Below, piece by piece: positions 1 to 4,542 of a stretch of DNA of 6,437 nucleotides. Position numbers and translations under genes: made by a program. Origin of the DNA: Candidatus Nanopelagicales bacterium (GTDB lineage: Bacteria; Actinomycetota; Actinomycetes; S36-B12); assembly GCA_018399515.1 (NCBI GenBank), contig JAGYOB010000335.1, positions 1-6,437 on the forward strand, written 5' to 3'. The notes under the pieces were generated by a model that was not told the DNA's origin, made no database searches, and saw only the letters and a program-made list of their open reading frames with translations. How positions within the stretch are numbered: the stretch's first letter is position 1; the number at the start of each line of letters is the position of its first letter.

Positions 1-101
1 TTGGAGGCGCGTGCAGCTCGCCACGCCTCGACCACATCGAGGCCGCGTTCGATCCCCGCCTGCACGACGGCGGCGAAGGATTCACGATCGGGGCGTGCCA
101 T
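1..101 (-). CDS. N-terminal fragment of an unrecognised protein
   Basis: An open frame starts at an ATG (101-99, minus strand) and runs off the left edge after 33 codons. It begins MARPDRESFAAVVQAGIE and goes on to a short Ala/Arg-rich helix-like stretch (GLDVVEAWRAARAS). I do not recognise the family; too little is visible to assign a function, and no membrane segment or signal peptide is present. The start is supported by a TAAATT hexamer lying exactly six bases upstream, with no Shine-Dalgarno sequence, as expected for a leaderless actinobacterial mRNA. It lies 37 bases downstream of the end of the transporter gene on the same strand, so it could be co-transcribed with it, but the promoter candidate suggests it can be expressed alone. 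Confidence 0.6.
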   Translation of the reverse strand, partial: MARPDRESFAAVVQAGIERGLDVVEAWRAARAS

Positions 102-107
102 AGGCCT

Positions 108-113
108 AATTTA
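108..113 (-). promoter_or_regulatory. Leaderless promoter -10 (TAAATT) for the gene at 1-101
   Basis: Read on the minus strand, TAAATT matches the actinobacterial -10 consensus TAnnnT. It is followed by six bases (AGGCCT) and then the ATG at 101, so transcription would start at or next to the start codon. No convincing -35 box is visible 16-19 bases upstream. The inference rests on the same spacing seen before two other genes in this window. Confidence 0.5.
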
Positions 114-138
114 CGCCGGAGGTGTCGGTCATGGGGTG

Positions 139-972
139 TCAGCCGATGCTGAGCGCGATGATCGCCGCAAGCGCCATGCCTACCCCGGTGGCCTGGATCC
201 CCGACATGCGCTCACGCAGGAACACCCGCGCCAGGAACAACGTCGCCGCCGGGTACAGCGACCCGATCACCGCGACGATGGCCAGATCGCCGCGTTGGGC
301 GGCGAGTTGGAAGATGCCGTTGGCGAGGGCATCGAGGCTGCCGGCGACCAGCGCGATAGCCCAGGGGAAGGGCGAATTCCAGCGGGGCCTCAAGGCGATG
401 ATCGCGGCGGTGATCACCAGCGCCGAGGACACCGCTCGCGCGATGGTCGCCGTCCAGATACCCGAATCCACGGGTGCGAGACCCAACACGGTGAGATAGA
501 AGCCGAAGCCCACGCCACTGCCCAGCGCGAGCCCCAGGGACAGTGGCGAGGTGCGCAGGTGCTCCCCGCGCTCGCGGCTGATCAAGATCACGGCAACGGC
601 AGCGGCCAGAATTCCGAGGACTGCCAGCCAGCCCAGGCTCTCGCCCAGCACGAGCCCCACGGCGACGGGGATTCCCGCGGACATGACCGCTGTCAGCGGT
701 GACACGATGCCCATCGTGCCGCGAGCGAGGGCTCCGTAGAACATCACCATCCCGGCTGCCCCGACTGCTCCGGCACCGATGGCCCATCCCACGATGTCCA
801 TGCTCGGATTGCCGGGCAGTACCCAGATGGCGATGGGCAAGATCGCGACGAACCCGGCCGGGTAGGACACCGTGAGAACGCGAAGCGCACCCACCCGGCG
901 CGAAGCGAGGCCGCCGAGGAAATCCGCGCTGCCCCAGGTCAGGCTCGACAGCAGAGCGAGGAGAGCGGCCAT
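139..972 (-). CDS. EamA/DMT-superfamily transporter
   Basis: This is a 277-residue integral membrane protein with about ten hydrophobic segments arranged as two five-helix repeats, as in EamA-domain drug/metabolite transporters (residues about 3-130 and 146-275). The N-terminus, MAALLALLSSLTWGSADFLG, is typical of the family's first helix. The end of the first repeat carries the characteristic SPLTAVMSAGIPVAVGLVLG plus GE segment (about residues 90-110), and the second repeat has the matching GSLYPAATLFLARVFLRE region near residues 237-254. Family members export or import small metabolites such as amino acids or nucleosides across the cytoplasmic membrane; the substrate cannot be read from sequence. 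The length is normal and the gene appears intact. No clear Shine-Dalgarno sequence or TAnnnT-N6 signal precedes the ATG, but an in-frame stop lies upstream and the ATG fits the first helix. It is divergent from the Sir2 gene. Confidence 0.88.
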   Translation of the reverse strand: MAALLALLSSLTWGSADFLGGLASRRVGALRVLTVSYPAGFVAILPIAIWVLPGNPSMDIVGWAIGAGAVGAAGMVMFYGALARGTMGIVSPLTAVMSAGIPVAVGLVLGESLGWLAVLGILAAAVAVILISRERGEHLRTSPLSLGLALGSGVGFGFYLTVLGLAPVDSGIWTATIARAVSSALVITAAIIALRPRWNSPFPWAIALVAGSLDALANGIFQLAAQRGDLAIVAVIGSLYPAATLFLARVFLRERMSGIQATGVGMALAAIIALSIG

Positions 973-999
973 AGCGAGCGTTGAGTCTGCCAGGTCGTT

Positions 1000-1033
1000 C
1001 GGTGCGTTCTAGCACCGCTGGTCGCGCCGGTGC
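1000..1033. repeat. Cluster of three CGGTGC/GCACCG half-sites in a divergent promoter region
   Basis: CGGTGC at 1000-1005 is followed by its inverted copy GCACCG at 1012-1017 (six-base spacer), and CGGTGC recurs at 1028-1033. The first pair could form a small hairpin or a dyad operator, and the second copy could pair with the third instead. The cluster lies 28-61 bases upstream of the transporter start codon and just upstream of the proposed -10 box of the Sir2 gene, so it is placed where a regulator could affect both genes. Six-base arms are short in GC-rich DNA and chance is possible. Confidence 0.35.
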
Positions 1034-1045
1034 CGCGCATTGCCC

Positions 1046-1051
1046 TAGGTT
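1046..1051 (+). promoter_or_regulatory. Possible -10 hexamer (TAGGTT) or ribosome-binding stretch before the Sir2 gene
   Basis: TAGGTT fits TAnnnT and ends eight bases before the GTG at 1060, close to but not the same as the six-base spacing of other leaderless candidates here. The overlapping AGGTTGG (1047-1053) could instead act as a weak ribosome binding site six bases before the GTG. Either reading supports the GTG at 1060 over the in-frame GTG at 1030, which has neither signal. Confidence 0.35.
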
Positions 1052-1059
1052 GGTCGATC

Positions 1060-1839
1060 GTGGAAAGTGACGAGGTTCTGCGGGCGCGCGAGTTCGTGGT
1101 GACTGCGCGACACGTATCGGTTCTCACCGGAGCGGGGGTGAGCACCGCGAGTGGCATCCCCGATTTCCGCGGACCGCAGGGCCTGTGGACGAAAGATCCG
1201 AAGGCATCGCGGATGTTCGATATCGATGCCTATGTCGCAGATCGCGAAATCCGAGTGCTGGCGTGGCAGAACCGGCGTGACCATCCAGCCTGGACCGCCC
1301 AACCCAATGCAGCCCATCGTGCGATCGCCGACCTCGAACGGCAGGGTCGAGTGCGGGCTGTCATCACGCAGAACATCGACGGCCTGCATCAAGCTGCTGG
1401 CAGCGGTCACACCGCTGCGGTGCTCGAGGTTCACGGAACGATCCGTAACACCGTGTGCCTGGATTGCCAGGATCGGCGACCGATGCTTGACACGCTCGAC
1501 CGGCTGGAATCGGGAGAGGATGACCCGCCCTGTCTGGCTTGCGGAGGGATGCTCAAATCCGACACCGTCTCCTTCGGCCAGCAACTCGACGCCCGGGTAC
1601 TCGATCAGGCGATGAGGGCAGCCCGCGAAGCCGACGTGCTGATCGCGGCGGGCACCTCGCTGCAGGTCAACCCGATCGCGTCGCTGGTGCCGATGGCCTG
1701 GCAGGCCGGTGCTCGCGTGATCATCTGCAACGCCGATCCCACACCGTACGACTCGATCGCCGAAGTGATCGTGCGCGATCCGCTGGAGGAAGCACTGCCC
1801 CGGATGGTGGCTGTCGACTCGTCAGAACCCCTACAGTGA
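1060..1839 (+). CDS. Sir2-family NAD-dependent protein deacylase (sirtuin)
   Basis: This sirtuin would remove acyl groups from protein lysines in the cytoplasm, consuming NAD+ and releasing nicotinamide and O-acyl-ADP-ribose. Numbered from GTG 1060 (259 residues), the NAD-binding motifs are GAGVSTASGIPDFRG (24-38) and TQNIDGLH (103-110). The catalytic His125 lies in LEVHGTI. A structural zinc site is formed by C133-x2-C136 and C158-x2-C161. GTSLQVNP (198-205) is the second Rossmann element. All key residues are present. The GIPDFRGPQGLWT wording resembles SIRT4/SIRT6-like sirtuins more than SIRT5-like ones. At the place where class III desuccinylases have Tyr-x-x-Arg, this protein appears to have W69-x-x-R72, so acyl preference is open. 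The start at 1060 is preferred because the ten extra residues from GTG 1030 are not family-like. The flippase gene follows four bases after the stop. Confidence 0.93.
   Translation: MESDEVLRAREFVVTARHVSVLTGAGVSTASGIPDFRGPQGLWTKDPKASRMFDIDAYVADREIRVLAWQNRRDHPAWTAQPNAAHRAIADLERQGRVRAVITQNIDGLHQAAGSGHTAAVLEVHGTIRNTVCLDCQDRRPMLDTLDRLESGEDDPPCLACGGMLKSDTVSFGQQLDARVLDQAMRAAREADVLIAAGTSLQVNPIASLVPMAWQAGARVIICNADPTPYDSIAEVIVRDPLEEALPRMVAVDSSEPLQ
1832..1837 (+). promoter_or_regulatory. Leaderless promoter -10 (TACAGT) for the flippase-like gene
   Basis: TACAGT matches TAnnnT and is followed by exactly six bases (GAAGCC) and the ATG at 1844. Its last T is the first base of the sir2 TGA stop codon (1837-1839), so the promoter is embedded in the end of the preceding gene. 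No purine-rich ribosome binding site of normal strength lies before the ATG. This suggests that the downstream gene has its own transcript even though it sits directly behind sir2. Confidence 0.5.
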
Positions 1840-1843
1840 AGCC

Positions 1844-2944
1844 ATGACCGATCAGGCGGCCGTCCCTGAATCCACCCATCCACCGAAGTCCTGGGCCCGG
1901 ATGTGGGTGCCCAAGATCGTCTTGATCATTCTGGGGTTGGGGGCCGCGTACCTGATCTTCACCGAGTTGATCCCGCAATTCGGCAGTTTCGAACAGGGTT
2001 GGGAAGCCGCGCTCTCGATTCCTCGCGAGTGGCTCATCGTCATCGTCGTCGGTGCGATTGCGAGCATCGCGGTGTATCCGCTGACAGCTCCCGCGGCGAT
2101 TCCCGGACTCGGCTACAAGCCGGCGTTCATCGACCGCCAGGCTGGTTTCGCGATCTCCACCGGTGTTCCCTGGGGTGGCGGAGCGATCGCGGTGGGGGTC
2201 CAGTACGGCATCCTGTCGCGCTACAAGGTGCCGCAGAAGAAGGCGGCAGCAGCGGTGGCCGCTGACGCCGTATGGACCTATCTGATGACGTTCGGGGCCC
2301 CCGCCTTCGCATTGGTCGCACTGTTCGCCATCGAACGTCGCACGGTGGAGGGACAGTTCGAGATCATCGCGGTGATCGCCGCGGTGGCGTTCTTGGTGTC
2401 AGTGATCTTCATCGCGATCATCCTGCGTAGTGAGGCAGGAGCACGACGGATCGGCACGTTAGCCCAGCGGGTGGTCAGCGTGATCTTCCGGATCATCCAC
2501 AAAGCACCGCCGGACATGGTGGAAAGCGTTGTCGGATTCCACGACACGGCCGCCGAGATGGTGGCGACGCGCTGGAAGCAGTTGACCATCACGAACGCAC
2601 TCGCTCAGTTCACCCCGTTCGTCGTGCTTCTGGGTGCTCTGTACGGAACGGGGGCCTTCGACGGCGAGTTGACGGTGCTCGAGGCATTCGTGGCATTCTC
2701 GGTCGCGTTACTCCTCGCCGCGGTGCCGATCGCCCCGGGTGGACTCGGCACTGTCGACGCTGCACTGATCGGTCTGCTGATCTATTTCGGAGCGGATGCG
2801 GCACAGGCGACCGCGGCGGACATCATGTGGCGCGCCTTCGCCTTCTTCCCGCAGATGATCATCGGGTTCGGATCACTCGGCTTCTTCGCCATCGACCGCA
2901 AGCGGCTGAAGAAGCGCGATGCAGATCAAATGATCCGGGGATAG
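1844..2944 (+). CDS. Flippase-like membrane protein (lysylphosphatidylglycerol synthase TM-domain/YbhN, UPF0104 type)
   Basis: This 366-residue polytopic membrane protein has about eight hydrophobic segments (roughly 22-42, 62-82, 102-123, 140-162, 174-196, 250-270, 278-298 and 302-318, with another near 332-350). The family signature is the PIAPGGLGTVDAALIGLL segment at 295-312, with its PGGLG loop. It corresponds to the N-terminal membrane domain of MprF-type lysylphosphatidylglycerol synthases, which moves lipids between membrane leaflets. The C-terminal aminoacyl-transferase domain of MprF is absent: the protein ends about 16 residues after the last helix in a basic tail (DRKRLKKRDADQMIRG). 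Stand-alone homologues are widespread in actinobacteria and mostly uncharacterised; a role in lipid or polyprenyl-linked sugar translocation is an inference. A charged cytoplasmic stretch occupies about 197-247. The last 19 bases overlap the end of the convergent gene. Confidence 0.82.
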   Translation: MTDQAAVPESTHPPKSWARMWVPKIVLIILGLGAAYLIFTELIPQFGSFEQGWEAALSIPREWLIVIVVGAIASIAVYPLTAPAAIPGLGYKPAFIDRQAGFAISTGVPWGGGAIAVGVQYGILSRYKVPQKKAAAAVAADAVWTYLMTFGAPAFALVALFAIERRTVEGQFEIIAVIAAVAFLVSVIFIAIILRSEAGARRIGTLAQRVVSVIFRIIHKAPPDMVESVVGFHDTAAEMVATRWKQLTITNALAQFTPFVVLLGALYGTGAFDGELTVLEAFVAFSVALLLAAVPIAPGGLGTVDAALIGLLIYFGADAAQATAADIMWRAFAFFPQMIIGFGSLGFFAIDRKRLKKRDADQMIRG

Positions 2945-3591
2945 GAGATCAGCGTTACGGCTGCGCCGATGAAGAGAACGACCCCGACGCCGAGCAGGAA
3001 CCAGGCATTCGTAGTCTTCTTCACTCGTCCGGAGATCGCGGCGAAGAACAGTACGGTGGCGAACACCACGGCGAGCAGGGTGTAGTTGTCACCGCGTTGG
3101 TTGTTATCCAAGGCCTGCTGGAACAGTCCATCGGCTCGCTCGTCGGCCTCTTTGGCAGCGACCGCGTCGGGTTGGACGTATTCGGGCATCTCGAAGGGGC
3201 TGGCGGGTGCATCGGGATTCTGCTGCGGCCGGAGTGCGATCCAGGCTGCCCACGCCGAAGCGAGGGGTTCGGGGAAGCGCCCGGCGAGGTAGGAGGCGAG
3301 TTCCTCGTCGTCATCGGCAAATGCCGCGATCCACTGGGTGTAAAGCTGGACCTGGATCGTCAACTGACGATTAGCATTGCCATCGGCCCGGGATGCCTCG
3401 ATGCGAGCGGTGGACGCCTTGCTGAAGGCGATCGACATCTCCCCGCCCCACTTGCTCGATTGGAATCCGCTCCAGGCGGTGGCGATGGCCGTGACGGAGA
3501 GCAAGACCACGGCGATCAGTTCGCGCCAGCCGGCGGAGGTGTCGGGGATGTAGCGCGAGGAGGACTCTTCCTCGACCTCGGGTTCACTCAC
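2926..3591 (-). CDS. Conserved three-helix membrane protein of unknown function
   Basis: From the GTG at 3591 this encodes 221 residues. An acidic N-terminus (SEPEVEEESSS) is followed by one hydrophobic helix at about residues 24-43, a soluble central domain of about 110 residues rich in Ala, Asp and Glu, and two C-terminal helices at about 168-188 and 194-215. Conserved-looking motifs are ATAWSGFQSSKWGGE just after helix 1, the NPDAPASPFEMPEY segment, and QRGDNYTLLAVVF leading into helix 2. I recognise this layout from uncharacterised membrane proteins of actinobacteria and proteobacteria, but no function is known to me. The frame stays open 38 codons further upstream to an ATG at 3705; I prefer the GTG because TACCTT lies six bases before it and the upstream residues are Pro/His-rich and not family-like. 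The gene is convergent with the flippase gene and divergent from the acetyltransferase gene. Confidence 0.8.
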   Translation of the reverse strand: MSEPEVEEESSSRYIPDTSAGWRELIAVVLLSVTAIATAWSGFQSSKWGGEMSIAFSKASTARIEASRADGNANRQLTIQVQLYTQWIAAFADDDEELASYLAGRFPEPLASAWAAWIALRPQQNPDAPASPFEMPEYVQPDAVAAKEADERADGLFQQALDNNQRGDNYTLLAVVFATVLFFAAISGRVKKTTNAWFLLGVGVVLFIGAAVTLISYPRII

Positions 3592-3597
3592 AGGCGA

Positions 3598-3603
3598 AAG
3601 GTA
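3598..3603 (-). promoter_or_regulatory. Leaderless promoter -10 (TACCTT) for the three-helix membrane protein
   Basis: On the minus strand TACCTT matches TAnnnT and is followed by six bases (TCGCCT) and GTG at 3591. This is the same geometry as at 108-113 and 1832-1837 and decides the start codon for this gene. No clear -35 box is seen. It lies inside the stretch between two divergent genes (3592-3714), which otherwise holds only G-rich sequence and the acetyltransferase promoter candidate. Confidence 0.5.
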
Positions 3604-3680
3604 CACCGTGGGTCGCGTGGGTGGTTTCTGGGACGGCTGGTGTATCAGGTGCCAGGCGGTGTCGAAGAACCATGGGTCGG

Positions 3681-3708
3681 TTGAGGAGTCGCCCGGATGC
3701 ACCACGAT
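3681..3708 (+). promoter_or_regulatory. Possible promoter for the GNAT gene (TTGAGG, 16-base spacer, CACGAT)
   Basis: TTGAGG at 3681-3686 resembles a -35 box. CACGAT at 3703-3708 keeps the A2 and T6 positions of a -10 box and lies six bases before GTG 3715. This is a weaker match than the other three leaderless candidates but gives the same spacing, and it would place the transcript start at the GTG. Confidence 0.3.
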
Positions 3709-3714
3709 AGGCAG

Positions 3715-4245
3715 GTGACGTCAACGCTGGCCGCGAACGGCCCCTTCCGGATCCTCCCAGCGCAGCCGCACCAGGTCGATGCGATCGGCGACCTCACGGT
3801 CTCGGCGTACCACGATGGGGGGCACCTCACCCCGGGCAGTCCGTACGAGTCGGTGCTGCGCGATGTCCACCCGAGATTGGATCGCACGCTAGTCGCCGAC
3901 AGAGCCGGCGACCTCGTGGGTGCCATCTCGGTGTTCGAGCACGGTCACCCGATGAGCGAGTTGGCTGCGCAGGGGCAGTGGGAGATCCGATTCCTGGCCG
4001 TCCGGTCAGATTCCTGGGGCGGGGGTATCGCCCGGTCGCTGATGGCCTCTGCCGAGCAGCGGGCTGTGGTGGCCGGTGCTGCGACCTCGGTTCTGTATGT
4101 GATCGACAGCAATGACCGGGCGCGGGAGTTCTATCCACGGCTGGGCTATGCCCGCACTCCGCAGCGCGATTGGTCACCCCTCGCCGCTGATGCGACCCCG
4201 GTACACCTGCTCGCCTTCGCCAAGGATCTGACCCGAAAGGCTTGA
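3715..4245 (+). CDS. GNAT-family N-acetyltransferase
   Basis: This cytoplasmic acyltransferase would move an acetyl group from acetyl-CoA to an amine. From GTG 3715 it has 176 residues, a usual GNAT length; an ATG at 3697 would add six residues (MHHDRQ). Motif A is EIRFLAV followed by SDSWGGGIARSLM (residues about 90-110), where the glycine-rich loop binds the pyrophosphate of CoA; the usual leading Arg/Gln of the loop is not obvious. Motif B is NDRAREFYPRLGY (133-145), closely matching the family pattern NxxAxxFYxxLGF. The N-terminal half (FRILPAQPHQVDAIGDLTVSAYHDGGHL) has the typical GNAT opening with a likely acceptor-binding helix. The substrate is not predictable. The start is uncertain: neither candidate has a Shine-Dalgarno sequence, and I favour the GTG because of the -35/-10-like elements before it. 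It is divergent from the three-helix membrane protein gene and ends 19 bases before the next possible ORF. Confidence 0.87.
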   Translation: MTSTLAANGPFRILPAQPHQVDAIGDLTVSAYHDGGHLTPGSPYESVLRDVHPRLDRTLVADRAGDLVGAISVFEHGHPMSELAAQGQWEIRFLAVRSDSWGGGIARSLMASAEQRAVVAGAATSVLYVIDSNDRAREFYPRLGYARTPQRDWSPLAADATPVHLLAFAKDLTRKA

Positions 4246-4263
4246 CGCAATCCCCGTGCGCTT

Positions 4264-4542
4264 GTGATGCAGCTGGAACTACTACTCCCGATTGTCACCG
4301 AACTCGAGCAGCAGATGAAGGCGCACACAACAGATCCCACCATTGGACTAGTCGACCACCGAGCCCTGGATCGTGGGCAACGACTGCGCGCCGATCTCGA
4401 CTCGTCCAAAGCCACCACAGCGCTTCGATCACTCGGTACTGCAGAGATGCGCCACAGCATGGTGTTGAATGCCACCGATGGCGGATCTCGCCGAGGAAGG
4501 CAGGACCAGCGTGGCGACCGCGGAGCACGAACGCCTGCGTGA
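4264..4542 (+). CDS. Doubtful small ORF, possible hypothetical protein or gene remnant
   Basis: The 265 bases between the acetyltransferase stop and the glucosidase start contain one plausible frame, starting at GTG 4264 or ATG 4267 and ending at 4542, 92 residues long. The first 65 or so residues (beginning MQLELLLPIVTELEQQMKAH) look like an ordinary soluble, helical protein. By eye, first codon positions are GC-rich, second positions GC-poor and third positions intermediate, which is coding-like but weaker than in the neighbours. The last 25 residues are Arg/Gly/Gln-rich because the frame overlaps the glucosidase region out of phase. There is no ribosome binding site and no TAnnnT box at the proper distance. 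I recognise no family. It may be a small real gene, a decayed remnant, or a spacer. Confidence 0.3.
   Translation: MMQLELLLPIVTELEQQMKAHTTDPTIGLVDHRALDRGQRLRADLDSSKATTALRSLGTAEMRHSMVLNATDGGSRRGRQDQRGDRGARTPA
4494..4504 (+). promoter_or_regulatory. Ribosome binding site deciding the glucosidase start
   Basis: AGGAAGGCAGG is a purine-rich stretch whose GGCAGG part ends six bases before GTG 4511. It is the best Shine-Dalgarno-like sequence in the window and supports GTG 4511 over the in-frame ATG at 4478, which has no such sequence. It marks this gene as leadered, unlike several others here. Confidence 0.5.

Noticed and set aside
106..132. An eight-codon minus-strand mini-ORF (MTDTSGVN) just upstream of the gene at 1-101, possibly a leader peptide
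   Set aside because: It has no ribosome binding site, no regulatory amino-acid run, and the leaderless promoter candidate lies within it, so it would not be on the transcript.
1..702. A 233-residue plus-strand open frame opposite the transporter gene
   Set aside because: Its composition (Arg, Asp, Gln, Gly and His-rich with no motif) is typical of an antisense shadow in GC-rich DNA, and the minus strand encodes a clear EamA transporter.
1060..1839. Sir2 as part of a phage-defence system such as Thoeris, DSR or short-Argonaute SIR2
   Set aside because: The protein is a compact deacylase with a four-cysteine zinc site, lacks extra domains, and has no Argonaute, TIR or other defence partner nearby.
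2827..3684. A 285-residue plus-strand open frame opposite the three-helix membrane gene
   Set aside because: It is a Gly/Asp/Arg-rich antisense shadow without domain motifs, and it overlaps the end of the flippase gene in another frame.
1060..4245. The sirtuin and the GNAT enzyme as a dedicated acetylation/deacetylation pair
   Set aside because: They are separated by two unrelated membrane-protein genes, one on the opposite strand, and the GNAT sequence does not resemble the known protein lysine acetyltransferase Pat type. Proximity alone is not enough.
4242..4270. TTGACG at 4242-4247 as the -35 box of a promoter for the small ORF
   Set aside because: No acceptable -10 hexamer is found at the right distance (TGATGC at 4265-4270 is poor and covers the start codon).
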